Assembly (NCBI GenBank): GCA_025093985.1
Contig: JACAAK010000006.1
Location: forward strand, 2,108,001 to 2,172,000
DNA from: Calvatia gigantea
Lineage: Eukaryota; Basidiomycota; Agaricomycetes; Agaricales; Lycoperdaceae
DNA length: 64,000 bases
Direction: 5' to 3'
The position numbers and the translations under genes were made by a program. Position 1 is the stretch's first letter; every line of letters begins with the position of its first letter. The notes below the pieces were generated by a model. It saw only the letters and a program-made list of their open reading frames with translations, was not told the origin of the DNA and made no database searches. Below, one piece after another: positions 36,117 to 49,100 of the stretch.

Positions 36117-36124
36117 TATATTAA
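36117..36124 (+). promoter_or_regulatory. TATA-like element of NACHT-D
   Basis: TATATTAA, 150 bp before the start codon, within the leader conserved in A to E. Confidence 0.5.
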
Positions 36125-36266
36125 GTGTTAGACGCCTGCTTGTCAAAGGCAAACATGGAACTGCATGGACCACAGCTTCCCCCTCTTCTTTCTCTCTACC
36201 TCCTCCTTCCCCCGCATCCATTAACGCCTCATCCGTCCTCCTCTATCACACCAACGCCACAGAGAA

Positions 36267-38649
36267 ATGCCAAAACCAAAACGCCGCTCCAGAACAACAA
36301 GGCAGACCTTGTCGGGAACAACGCTCCCCCGCCCCCACCAGGGTCAGCCAGTCGAGCCGAACAAGGCTCAGTTCTCTTCCAATGGTGGGTGCTTTCCACT
36401 CCTCCCCATTCCCCTTGCTTGGAACTCATGCCGGTTCAGCGACAAGCACAGGCACTGGTCACTTTTCTAACTCCCGCGATTTCATCGTCAATAACCCCAT
36501 CTTTTACAACGTCCAAGGAGAGCGTGATCTCGTTGCTCCAGGTGAGGCATGCGACAACGTGAATCCCTGTCAACTGATAACGTCTAATTTCCTGCAGGTA
36601 TGGAAAAACTTTCCAAGCGTGTAATCGAGGGCGTAGAATACGACTCTTCCCTTCGTGATCCCCCACCCCAGTGTCATCCCGGCACATGGGTCCAACTTCA
36701 CGGAAAGATCAACACGTGGTTACACAACAAGGAACGAGAGAAGGCGCTTCTATGGCTCAATGGGCCCGCTGGCGTCGGCAAATCCGCAGTAATCCAGACT
36801 CTCGCTGAGTCCCTCGCCGAGTCCAAGTGCCTTGGGGCATCATTGTTCTTTTCAAGGCTTAATGATCGGAGAGATCCTCAACGTGTCTTCATCACTGTCG
36901 CTTTCCAATTGGCTACGAGGATACCCGCATACCGGATATACATCACGGAACAAATCGCCCTCGATCCCAGCCTGTTGAACAAGGGGATGAAAGAGCAGTT
37001 CCGAAATTTCATCATCGAGCCATTCGGGAATCTGGGGATTGGAAGCCGCGAGGGTCCTTGGGCCGTCTTGTTAGATGGGTTGGATGAATGCGATGGAGTG
37101 GACGAGCAATGCAAAATCATTCAACTTGTCAGCGAGTTCGTCCTCAACTTTCCCCATGCACCCCTTGTGTGGGTTATCGCTAGTCGACCAGAACCCCACA
37201 TCGTAACCACTTTCAAAGACGAGGCCGTCACGCTGAGCCATTGGTCGGAGTACATACCGATCAACTCCACCGAAGCCTGTCGGGATGTCGAGCGCTACCT
37301 GAATACTAGTTTCGAGGCCATGCGGAAACGGTATCCATACGTTCCTTCCAGCTGGCCAAGCGAAACTCAGTTCCTGAAACTCACCAATGGTGCATTGGGC
37401 CTTTTTGTCTTTGCAAGGACAGCGGTTCGTTTCATGGAAGACCCCAATCACGCCGACCCGATATCTCGATTCAAGCTGATCTTATCTGTCATTGATCATT
37501 TGGACGTCAAAGTGACCGGTGATCATCCTTTTGCACTCCTCGATGCGTTGTATACCCAGATACTTAAACCTATCCCCCAAACATTACGGGACACCACGAA
37601 ACGAGTTTTTAGATTCATTCTTTGTACGCAATCTAGCTCTACCTCCGACGGGCTTTCATTCCCTCTTAAATCTCGCAATCTCATGGGAGCAACCATCATC
37701 CTCGGCCTTGACAAAAATGTTATGTACAGCTCCCTCCACAAACTCCACTCCGTCCTCGAAATCCCAGACCCGGAAGATGCATATAATTCCCAAGTGTCGT
37801 TTCTCCACGCTTCTTTTGGCGACTACCTCACAGATCGGACCAGGTCGAGGGACTTTTTCATCGATCGTGGTGAATCCGTCGATGAGGCCATTCGCTACCT
37901 TTTTAAACTTTGCCTTGACAAACCTTGGGACAACAAGTGGGCTGAATACGCTTCCCAGCTGTCGATAAAAGCAAGATCGGTTTTTTACAGTCATCTCAAG
38001 CACGATGCTGGGGAAGGTCTGTACCATATCATAACCGGGGAGCTCAGGTCCTGGGAGGGAAGGGGGCCTTTCCGGTCTCAGCGAGATCGATCCGAATGTC
38101 TGGATTTTCTTAGTCAAATCAATACTGCCGAGCTCTACTCGTTGGGTCACCGTGAAAACCAATATACCGATTTTTTGCTCAAACTCTGGAGTGTATGTCC
38201 TGTCCCTCATATTGACATAATGACTCTTCGATCGCTGACCGGCAACGGATAGACGTTCCCAGAAGAACTTATGAGCCGAGGGTTGTGCAAAGAACTCCAG
38301 CTGCGGGACCTAACGGTGGATCACCTGGATGTTGAACGAAACAAGCCAATTTGTGTCTCCTTCCGTCTCGGGAAATTAGTAGAAAGATTGGTAAGGATGC
38401 AACACGCTTGATGTGCAATGTCGTGATTTCTCACTACACCGCTGGTATCTTTAGTCTCCAGACTCTCATGATACTCTGCAAGATTTCGAAGCTCAGTTAC
38501 GATCACATCAGCGGCGCTTTCCCAACAAGTCTGTTCTAGTTTGTGGGATTATACCCGAGAAGAGGAATGTACTCGTGTGCATTGAGACCTATGAAGGTCT
38601 GGATCGGGGTCTCATGACATACTACTACTGTATTCCGTACCCCTACTAA
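36267..38649 (+). CDS. NACHT NTPase (NLR-like), paralog D, intact, 715 aa
   Basis: Exons 36267-36384, 36440-36541, 36598-38192, 38253-38390 and 38455-38649; every border is GT-AG and in phase. Walker A GPAGVGKS, Walker B LLDGLDECDG and SRPEPHIV are all present; the tail ends YYCIPYPY. Exon 1 is more divergent (MPKPKRRSRTTRQTLS) but its length change is a multiple of three. The N-terminal motif is the most altered of the set (RDFIVNNPIFYNVQGERDLV). The exon 4 reading (RNKPICVSFRLGKLVERL) shows best that this exon continues past the earlier GT sites, and was used to model A, B and C. No C-terminal repeats. It is divergent from F8 and convergent with F9. Confidence 0.9.
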
Positions 38650-38789
38650 TTATTTCTTGTGCGCGTACACCTATTCTCGGTTCAGAGGTTGGGTGTATAT
38701 GGGGAAACGTATGAATGGACATGTCTGGTGTTATGGGTGTTAGTGCCAGCGAAAATTGATGCCAATCCTCTGCTATTTACAAGTTCTGC

Positions 38790-40555
38790 CTTGTTGGCGT
38801 CTTTTGTAACATAGAGGGCCGCCATAACGGGAAGGAAAAAGGAGAGAGACACAAGATTACGTCGAAGAAAAAAAAGTAAAAATAAAGAGGATTAACGAGA
38901 AGAGCGGTTGGACCCATCCCCCACCAGCCTCCGCACCCGCACCCTTCGGTCCCCCAGGCACGATACCTGGTCCCTCCAGATCTACATCCACCCTATCGTC
39001 CTCGCCATCCACGTCTGGCGCAAGAGCAAGTCCTCCCGAAGCTCCCGCACCGGCACTCTCGTCTTCAACAGCATTCCTAGTTAGATTCGTCCTCACTACC
39101 CTCAACCTCCCAACTCGCCTCGCCAATATCAATGTCCTCTTTGAGGTAAGCGTACGTACGGCAGAGCAGGACACGAAAATGATGAGTGGTGTGATTCGAG
39201 GAACTGGCCTGCAGACATTTGGAGTGGAATGTATGCGAGCAAGGGTTTTGATAAAGAGTGCTTGACGGATTGTTACACTAAATAACCTATTGTGTAAACG
39301 TATGAGTCTGTGAGAGGTTGAAGGAAAGGGGGTAGTGAGATAGAACAGATGCAGCAGTCGGGAATCTTTCCAGAGGTTGAATCTGCGATTGGACCACTGT
39401 TGTGTGCGAAGAGTGCGAGCGCTTTGAAGTCCTCCAATGCTGTCCGTGCTATGAGAAACGATTAAGCTTAAGTACATGGAAAGTTACAAAAGGACTTACT
39501 TGAAGGCATTAGCCCCTGTTGCCACTCCCCTCTAATTTCAACTCCGACCTTCACACTCTTGTAAATATTCTCCTGATAATCCACACCCAACCACAAAACA
39601 TCTCCATCCTTAATTTGAAACGGCCATGTTCGCCGCACTCAACCTCAGATAGTTCAAAAGCGTCCTGGAACTAGACCTGGTATCCCTTGTGAAAAAATTT
39701 CCTCCAGCCGCGGCCCATATTTCGCCATGTGCACCGAGAAACGACTTTTGGCTATTAAGAGAGCTGATGGCAGCGAGACCTTGACCTAGAACGGTCTTTG
39801 AAGCGACTGATACGGAGGGCGGGATCGCCTTCCCGTAGATCGTGGCCAATGGGATCCTGGGAGGTGGGTGAACGGCGAGTGTCGAGGTGTAGTACAAGCG
39901 GTATGCGATGTGTGAGAGCATTAGGATTGGGATTGGAATGTGTTGGGGGTGTTGATGTGTTGGTAGTAGTAGCGGTATTATTGCGATTCGACTGAGCTCC
40001 TGCCGCGGGTGCCAGGTACACTGTTACCACCCTCTCTTCGGACGAGAGTGTTGGAGATCCAGCGAGTGCCAGGGCAACTTGAGTGGTGGAGCGTTCTTGA
40101 AGGTTCGGACCAGGACAGTTATCGTTGGCGACGCTAAGTATCGTGCCTCATGGAAGGAAGAGTTGGCTGGTGGAAGGGCGGGAGGCTGAGAGCTGACGTA
40201 GGGAGGTCGTCGGCGAAGGACTGAGAGAAGTGGTAGTTTTTATTAGTAGAGGGAAGATGGGATTGCGAGAGGGAGTTCCACGCATCGGAATTGGGCGAGG
40301 GAGATAAGAGATGTGACTTGATGCTGTTGAACGCGAACACTGTCCAGCATATGGGTAAGAACTTGGGGGATGAGAGTGGTAAGGGAAGAGCTGGGGGACC
40401 GTACACGATCGAGGCTAGCCGATAAGCCCTGGATCCCATCATGTGTAGCCAGACTCACCCCAGTTAACTCGCACGTACGAAGACCTTCGAGTACCTTCAG
40501 CAAGAGCTACTGAACGTTGATCAGGCATCGTGGGTGGACAGTGTAGAGGCCGCAC
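38790..40555 (-). pseudogene. FHA-RING ligase pseudogene, copy F9
   Basis: Tail and RING second half about 38890-39300, exon 2 about 39360-39470, FHA about 39500-39870 (minus strand retains AHGEIWAAAGGNFFTRDT-like residues), N-terminal region about 39880-40090, 5' flank to about 40555. Its tail resembles F5. Frameshifts in RING and FHA. Confidence 0.78.
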
Positions 40556-40559
40556 TGGG

Positions 40560-41640
40560 CGAACAGGACACCCGTCATTAATTCATTTGACGTAAAGTAA
40601 TGGCACTACGAGAGGGACAAGGCCCCATTCGAGAGAGGGTACCCGCAAAGAAGTCTTCGAAGGTAATTCGCCCTGAGCAAGTAGTCAAGGAGGAACATGC
40701 TCCCTCTTCCCGTAGCAAGTCTTCGCTGGCGACCGCTAAACCACCCTGGCAAACCTGGGAACCAACGTCTCTCATAATCCTCCTGGGTCCTATTTGCCAT
40801 TCTTGTCATTGCGCTTCCGTAGGGGAGGCCGCTAGTACGGCCACCCTCAGGCAAGGAGAGCATCTTGTTCCCCAGGGTCTGAATTAACAGAAATTTCAGT
40901 GGAGGAACTGTTCTTCGGACGCACAACACATCATAAGGAATTTGACCGAGCACTCTCATGAGCTCTTACACCTACCCATCACCCAATCGCAAACACGTCT
41001 GTCGGAGAGGGGATGATGTTAATTTCCGACAGGTGGGGTTTTCACTTTCTCGGACTCAAGTACTCATGTCGCGGACCGTTGGACAGATTAGTACAGGGCC
41101 TGATTAACGATTCGCTCAAAAATTTTACCACGAACAGTGTTGCTATGGTTGATAGAATTCATGGTTTCACAAGTCGGCAGGAAGGAATTAATACGAATCT
41201 CCACTGGGCACCGATCGAAGTAGATTTTTTTAGTATTGAACCAACTGCGAACATCTGACTCGGCCGTCGCTTATCCTCCACCTCTGCTGTCGTCCTGGTA
41301 CTTGGTTGGAACTCGCTACCTAGATTGAAACATAGGTTCAACGACAGCCAACAGCAGAAAACCCTTTTGTGACTCAGTGCGCCCGCCGGCGTTGGTAAAT
41401 CCCCGAAGATCCAAATCGTCGCCACGTCTCTTACCACTGTGGAATACCCGAGGGTGAACGCTCTTCCTCCTCTAGGCCAAATGATCGCTAGGCCCTCAGC
41501 CCACTTGTTCCTGGTATCGCCTTGTCAAATTACCTTCCTACAATGTTCATGTCACAACAGAACAAAATATCCCGGACCCCAACCTACGACACAAAGGGAC
41601 AAAAGAGCAGTTTTGAACATATTCTATCACCCTCGCTATT
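40560..41640 (+). pseudogene. Old NACHT NTPase remnant 4
   Basis: The leader keeps a 95-codon ORF (40600-40887) with the basic stretch VPAKKSSKVIRPEQVV and a weak hydrophobic piece. The motif region is at about 41000-41160 (QGLINDSLKNFTTNSVAMV). At 41370-41600 is a frame-broken Walker A region (CAPAGVGKS-like in one frame) and the following helix. It ends abruptly near 41640, where FHA-RING sequence begins. It belongs to the same diverged subfamily as remnants 1 to 3. Confidence 0.65.
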
Positions 41641-42700
41641 CGCACCTGTAGGGGTGAGGAAGAACCTTGACGAATTTGTTGCGTTGAATAGAAGATCTAT
41701 GCGATTGTGAGTCCGTGAGGGGAAGAGTGTAAACCCTAGGACGAACAAGTGCAGTAGTCGGGTATACCCAAAGCCTCGATTTATATGGATGTGACTTGGC
41801 CATTGTTGCGTGCATGGAAAGACACCCACTTTGAGATTCTTGAATGCATTCGGACTGCGAGAACGATTCAACATAAATGCACAGAAAGTCACAACGCAAC
41901 TTACTTGAAAGCATTCTCCTATACCGCCACTCCCGTCCGCATCTTCACAATATGAAAATTTCCATCGGCTTCGGCCCGTATTTCTGTTTGCATGAGCTCG
42001 AGGAACGACCTTTGAAAGCGAGGTTGTTGGTATTGAGGGATTTGATGGCTGCAGGGTTTAGATGACAGCAGTTCGTGAATTGCCCGATATGAAGGACGGG
42101 GTCGCCTTCTAAGAGATCGTGGGGCTAAGGCAGAGTGAACGACATACGGCAAGATGAGGCGCAGGACCCATATAACGTTTGGGTACACTGGGATTAGGAA
42201 TCGGGTTGGTCGGGTGTGCTGGCATTATTCTGGTTCATGGAGCAGCCGTGCACGACGTACCATCCCTCCCTTCAGTTAAAGGTGCTGGAGATTCAGCGAG
42301 GACCAAGGCAGCTTGTGTCGTAGAGCGGCATTGCATTTGACACTGCGGCTGATTGTGCTGCAGAGATAGTGTGGGCTGATGTTGGCTGGTACTGCTGGTA
42401 CTGCGACTGTGTGACAGCCAAGATCATAGTTCTAATTCACGTTGTTTACTGGATGGCGGCGGTGTGTCATCAACATACTGCTGCTCGCAGCGGAGAGGAG
42501 GATGCCTAAAGTGGTTGGGGGGTTCTCAAACAGTCCCCGTCGTCGTCGGTTCTGCCTGGCTGGAGAATATTGGCTGGTGGAAGAGAGAGCGTGCGTGGAT
42601 GATCTCCAGCAGTGACCGGTGAAGGGCTAAGACGAGCTGTGTGGCTTCAGGCTGTTGCGGAGGAAGGAGCGGGTAGTACTCGCGTACTGGTATGGGGAGA
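41640..42700 (-). pseudogene. FHA-RING ligase pseudogene, copy F10 (fragmentary)
   Basis: A short RING/intron piece near 41640-41770, exon 2 about 41750-41870, FHA pieces about 41900-42180, N-terminal region about 42190-42360, 5' end to about 42700. It contains the empty site (about 42366-42373) for the MITE inserted at 10.4 kb. No ORF survives. Confidence 0.65.
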
Positions 42701-42929
42701 TTCTGAAAAATCTGAAAGTTGCTTAGTTGAGCAATTTGTTTACCACAGCATTATCAACGAGTTTTTGACATTGACCAGCATTATATTGACCACGACAATG
42801 AAGCTTTGAAGATCTTTTCCGATGGGAATTCGTTGCTCTCAGGTCCATTCCTTAGTTCCACTCCAATCAAACTGAGGATTTCAATACCTCATGGGGAATG
42901 AACAAGATCCAGGCAACCTCAAGGCAACC

Positions 42930-42937
42930 TATATTAA
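42930..42937 (+). promoter_or_regulatory. TATA-like element of NACHT-E
   Basis: TATATTAA, 136 bp before the start codon. A short duplication (CAGGCAACCTC then AAGGCAACCT) precedes it. Confidence 0.45.
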
Positions 42938-43065
42938 GTGCCAAACGTCTGCTTACCAAAGGCAACTATGAAAGCTGTGTGGCTCACAGCTTCTCCCCCT
43001 TGTTTCTCTCCATTTCCTCCTTCCGCCTCATCCGCCGTCCTCTACCACACCAACATCGCAGAAAT

Positions 43066-45449
43066 ATGCAAAGATCGGCACGTCGCTCGAGGACAGCAAG
43101 GCTACAGGCCTTGTCGTCGAAAACAACCTGCTCTCGCTCTCGCCGAGGCCAGTCAGTCGAGCAGGACGTGGCTAAGTTCTCTTTCAATGGTATGTGCTTT
43201 TAACCCTCCTCCATTCCCCTTACTTGGAACTCATAGCAGTTCAGCTACGAGCGCAAGTGGCATTTTGTCTGGCTCTCGGGATTTTGTCGTCAATAATTCA
43301 ACATTCAACGTCCAAGGGGAACGTGATATCGTTGCTCTAGGTAAGATATACAGAATGCGCTTTCATAATTCTGTCAACTAGCAATGTCTAATTTCCTGTC
43401 TAATTTCCTACAGGCATGGAAAAACTTTCCAAGCATATTATCAATGGTGCAGAATACGACTCTTCCCTTCGCGACCCCCCACCCCAGTGTCACCCAGGCA
43501 CGCGCGTCCAACTTCATGGAAAGATCAATATGTGGTTCCGCAACAAGGAACGAGGAGAAGGCGCTTCTATGGCTCAACGGGCCTGCTGGTGTTGGCAAAT
43601 CGGCCGTGATTCAGACCTTCGCTGAGTCCCTCGCCGAGTCCGAGTCCCTTGGAGCAACAGTTGTTCTTTTCAAGGACCTAATAATCGGAAAGACCCTCAA
43701 CGTGTTTTCTTCACCGTTGCTTTCCAATTAGGCTACGAGGATACCTGCATACCGGATATACATCACAGAACAAATCGCCCTCGATCCGAGCCTGTTGAAC
43801 AAGGGGATGAAAGAGCAGTTCCGAATCTTCATCACCAAGCCATTCGGAAATCTGGGGATTGGAAGTGGCGAGGGTCCTTGGGGCATCTTGTTGGATGGGT
43901 TGGATGAATGCGATGGAGTGGATGAGCAATGCAAAATCATTGAACTTGTCAGCGAATTCGTTCTTAAATTTCCCTATGCACCTCTCGCGTGGTCCATCTC
44001 CAGCCGACCAGAACCCCATATCGTAACCACTTTCAATGATGAGGCCGTCGCTCCGAGCCATTGGTCGGAGTACATACCGATCGACTCCACCGAAGCCTGT
44101 CGGGATGTCGAGCGCTACCTGAATGCTAGGTTCGCGGCTATGCGGAAACGGTATCCATACGTTCCTTCCAGCTGGCCAAGTGAAACTTCAGTTCCTGAAG
44201 CTCACCAACGGTGCATTAGGACTTTTTATCTTTGCAAGAACGGCGGTTCGTTTCATGGAAGATTCTGATCACGCCGATCCTGTATCTCGATTAAACCTGA
44301 TCTTATCTGTCATCGATCACATTGATGTCGAAGTGACTGACGATCACCCTTTTGCACTCCTCGATGCATTGTATACCCAGATCCTCACATCTATCCCACC
44401 AACATCATCCTCCACTGTGAAAGCGAATTCTTGGATTTATTCTTTGTACGCGGTCTGGCTTTCCCTCCAATAGGCTTTCGTACCCCCTCAAAACTCACAA
44501 TCTCACGGGAACAACTATCATTCTCGGCCTTGATCAAAATGTTGTGTACAGCTCCCTCCACAAACTCCACTCCGTGCTCGAAATCCCACACCCGAAAGCT
44601 GCACGCCATTCCCAAGTGTCATTTCTACACGCCTCCTTTGGTGACTACCTCACAGATTGGACCAGATCAAAGGACTTTTTCATTGACCTCGGTGAATCCG
44701 TTCGATGAGGTCACACGCTGCCTCTATAAACTGCACCTTGATAGCCCTTGGGGCAACAAGTGGGCTGAATACATTTCCCAGCTATCGGTGACAGCAGGAT
44801 CGTCTCCCTACTATGAACTCAAACACGACGCTAGGGATAGTCTGTACTACGTCGTAACTGGGGAACGTAGGTCCATGCGGGGGAGGGGGCCTTTCAAGTC
44901 TCAGCAAGATCGATCCGAATGCCTGGATATTCTAAGTCAAATCAACACTGCTGGGACCCTCCTTGCTGGGTCATCATGAAGCTGAATATACTGAATTTTT
45001 GTTCAAACTCTGGAGTGTATGTCCCGTCCCTCATATTTGCACATTGGCTTTTCAATTGCTGACTTTGAGTGGATAGCGGTTCCCAAAAGAGCTAATGGAC
45101 CGAGGGTTGTGCAGACAACTCCAACTGCGGGACCTTAAGGTGGACCACCTGGATATTGAACGAGACAAGCCAATTTGTTTCCACTCCGGGAGATCAGCGG
45201 AAAGAATGGTAAGGAGGCAACATGCTTCATGTACAGTGATAGATCTTCTCACTACATTGCGGGTATCTCTAGTCCCCAGACTCTCCTGATGCTCTGCAAA
45301 AGTTCATAGCTAAGCTGCAATCACTTCAACGACGTTATCCCAACGAGTCTGTTCTGGTTTGCGGGGTTACACCCGAGAAGAGGAATGCATTCGTGCGCGT
45401 TAAGTTCAGTGAAAAGACACATCACTACTGTATTCCGTACCCCTTCTGA
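43066..45449 (+). pseudogene. NACHT NTPase paralog E, multi-frameshift pseudogene
   Basis: Exon structure and promoter match A to D: exon 1 43066-43189 with a strong GTATGT donor, exon 2 43245-43340, exon 3 from 43414. Exon 3 is broken by single-base insertions near 43551, 43660, 43730 and 44186, with further shifts near 44410 and 44700 and in the C-terminal region. Between the breaks the protein is still very close to D, with Walker A GPAGVGKS, Walker B LLDGLDECDG and SRPEPHIV all readable in separate frames. The tail (CIPYPF, stop 45447-45449) is present. Decay is therefore recent, unless some breaks are sequence errors. Confidence 0.85.
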
Positions 45450-45559
45450 TTATTTCCATATATGTATCTATTCTCAGTCCAGGGATCAAGTGTACATAGG
45501 GAAACATACGAAGTGACACACCTAGCATTATGGGCGCTAGCGCCAGCAAAATGTATTAG

Positions 45560-45920
45560 CATCAAGCTCTTGATACTTACAAAGTTTCGCCTAATTGGCG
45601 TTCTACATTGAGCATCAACCGGAGGTGCAATGCCTGATATTCAGAGGTCGAATTGGCCCCCCGGTCCTGCTCCGCGGGTTTTACGAGATATCTCAATGCA
45701 TGTCGGTGGTACGTTCTGACCGGGAGAAGGCAATGAGGGGGTGGATAGTTCAAGGGATGGAGTGAAGTCAATCCCAAGAGAAGCACTCTAAAACTCTCAA
45801 TACTTAGTTGCGTAGACCACACTAAAAAGAACGGGAACAAATGCATTATGTACTCCCTCCATCCACCACGACCACGCGAAAAATTAATGCTTGTGATATG
45901 TACACTTAAAAAGGAAAAAG
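45560..45920. repeat. 3'-flank block shared between units (copy 2)
   Basis: Nearly collinear with 20.23-20.58 kb. No convincing ORF. It is followed by the 3' end of the FHA-RING parent, as at copy F5. Confidence 0.65.
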
Positions 45921-46166
45921 CTGAGAGCTTGTTTAATTCATTGACATAGCGTTCATAACAGTCAGAGAAAAAGAAAACACAAAATAAACAATATTGCGGG
46001 AACTTTGGAGAGGGAGTGAGTAGGAAAGGTGGTAATTTAATACGGGCACTACAGTTTCCGCGATCCCGCATCCCAACAATCACGAAGTGAACCAATATTC
46101 TGGCCGTCCAAAACCACGATCCGCAAGCCAATTCAACGCGGGTCCCGCGAGTGGCATAAGCGGGGT

Positions 46167-49100
46167 TCACCGTTTTCGCTTCCCACTAACAGTCTCCCCC
46201 TCAATCCCTAGACCATCCACTCCGACACCCAACTCCGTATCCTCTCCACCACCCCCACCGCCAACAGCAACCTGCCCAGCTGCTGCCTGCCGCCGCACCA
46301 CCTCCACCTAGGTTCATCGGCACAGGCGAATCAGCCACGCGCAGACGCACTCGACCCCTGCACCCTGGACTACCCCAGTGCCCGCCTAGGCCTATTCCCA
46401 GACCTATAGCAGAGTTAGCGTTGGTCGCAAATGGGTTGTTAGAGTTGTTACCACCGCCAGTAGCATTTGTGGTGGTGGTGGCGTTGGTCGGGAATGTGCA
46501 TGGGTAGAGGTATGTTTCACCTGGTGGACGGTGTTGGTGGTGGGTATGAGGATTAGCGCCGATGTCGGAGTCCATGTCTTCTTCACCCGACCCTTCGAAT
46601 TGTGGGAGTGGTGGTGGTGAGAGTTGATTGAGGTCATTACGGGCATTTGTGCCTGTCAGAGAAGAAGATCGTTAGTTGGTTCAACTGAGAGGGACTACGG
46701 GGGGGATGTGAATTAAAGAGCTTAGATGAAGATTGAAGAAAAATCCCAGAAAAAAAGAGCGAAAAAATAGGATCAACCTGTTGTCCTGTATGTCGGTCAC
46801 CACCACCCCCGCCAACAACCAAAAAAAAACCTCGTAAACGGTCTCACCGCAGCAGTGAGAGCATGGCAGAGTGGCCAAAACTGGTGGCCAAAGATGATGT
46901 AGATAAAAAAATTTAAAAAAAGGGGGGGTAAAGGGACGAAAATACATCGCTCCCCATTTTGATGGTCATCAAAGATATGACAACCATATGATCCCCCGCA
47001 TCTCCAATGAAAAGCGGAAAAGCGAGAAGCGGAGAGACGAAGCAGCAGTGAATGAGTTAGCTCGGCAACGACCCTAGAGTGGCCTTAGTCTGCCTGGTCC
47101 CGTAGACCCGGAACCCGTGCCATCTCACCAAAATCACCCCACACTGAACCAGTGGGGTGCCGCCAAGAACGGCGCTCAGGGTCACAGAAACCGCCATCAT
47201 GTTCATCACCACCATCCACCCTTGTCATCATCATCATGCCATGACCATCAACGTCAGTGATGTAAGTCCGATGGACGACTGCGCCAATAACGCAAGTCAA
47301 ACCAAAGCCGAGGAAAAAGGGCAAGGGCAGGTGGGCAAGTGAGCAAAAGCAAAAAGCGTGAAGCAGACAAAAGGGGAAATGTTCCCCCGCCCCCCCTCCG
47401 TCCATACAGACGGAGTAAAGAGTGGAGAGCTTGATATCCTCCTTTCTTCGATGAGAGACTTTAGGGCGTAGAGGGCCACCAGAACAAGAAGAAAAAAAAG
47501 GGAAAATAGCCACAAAATCAAAAGTTAAAGAAAAGAAGAAAAAAAAGGCGAGAGCACAAATGATTAACGAGAACAAGGAGCGAAAACTCACCTCTACCAC
47601 CCTCTGCACCCGCGCCCTCCGGTCCCGCAAGCGCGATACCCGGCCTCTCCGGATCTACGTCCATCCTAGTCAGTCCTCGCCATCCACATCCGGCGCAGGA
47701 CCAGTAGCTCCCGCACCGGTATTCTCGCCTTCAGGCGGCGTCCTTGTTGTTAGCTTCATCCTCACTTCCCTCCACCTCCCAACTCGCCTCGTCCACTTCA
47801 ACGTCTTCTTCAAGATTAGCATATGTCCGACAAAGCGGACACGAGAATGACGGATGGTGTGTTTCGAGGATGGGCCGGATGCATTTGTAGTGGAATGTAT
47901 GCGAGCAAGGGGCGATGAAAAGTGCTTGACGGATCGTTACACTAAATAAACCTGAAGTGATAGAGTTTTAGTTTGCGAGGAAAGGAGAGGAAAGGGGGTA
48001 GGTGAGACAGACAGATGCAGCAGTCGGGTATGCCTAGAGCTTTGATTTTTCCAGAGGTTGGGCCTGTGAGTTGGCCGCCGTTGTGTGCGGGGAGTGCGAG
48101 CGCCTTGAGGTTTTTAAGCGCATTCGTACTGCGAGAAAACGGCTTGAGCGTAAAAGTAACAGAAGGCCGCGGAACGACTTACTTGAAAGCATTAGCTCCA
48201 TGCTGCCACTCCCGTCCGACCTCAACTCTAATCTTCACACTCTTGTAAATATCCTCCTGTCCCTCCCTGATAATCCACCCCCAACTGCAACACATCCCCA
48301 TCCTTAATCTGAAAAGGCCTACTCTCCATATTCGCCGCACTCAACCTAACATGATTCAAAAACGTCCCTGAACTAGACTTGGTATCCCTAATAAAAAATT
48401 TCCCACCGGCCTCAACCCATATTTCCGCGTGTGCCCTCGAAACGACTTTAGATCTAAAAGCGAGTTTATTGGAATTGAGAGAGTTGATGGCTGCGAGGCC
48501 GAGGCCGGAACGGTCTGTGAAGCGACCGATACGGAAGGGCTGGGTCGCCTTCTCGTAGATCGCGGCCGATGGGGTCGAAGCGGAGTGAGCGGCGAGTGTC
48601 GAGGTGGGGTACGAGTCGTATGCGGTGTGTGAGGGTATGAGGATGAAGATGAGGATTTGGGTTGGGACCGCCGGTCGGGGGTGGTGATGTGGTATTATGG
48701 TGGTTCGACTGAGATCCTGCCGTGGGCGCCAGACCGTTACCACTACCACTCCCTCTCCCCTCAGGCAAGAGCGTTGGAAAGCCAGCGAGAGCTAAGGCGG
48801 CTTGAGTTGTTGCGTGAGATTGTGTTTGAGGCTGTGGAGGTGGTGGTGGTGGTGGTGGTGGTGTGGGCTGCTGGACTGCGGGCGAGGCTTGGTGGTTCTG
48901 GTTCTGGTTTTGGTTGACGTTGCCCGCTGATCTGCGACGGCGGAGCATCTGTGTAATAGCCAGACCTGATGATTGCTGTTGTGGTTGAGAAGTAGAAGCT
49001 TGAAGCGCGTTAGGTGGTGCGTTGTTGTTGGAGTTGTTGTTATTGCGCCTGCCTGACTGCTGCGGGTTGTTGCTGGCTGGTGGTGGGGACAGCTCACGTG

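Noticed and set aside
47157..47342. His-rich plus ORF in the long ligase intron
   Set aside because: Simple CAT/CAC repeats within a non-coding block duplicated elsewhere; no start context or conservation as protein.
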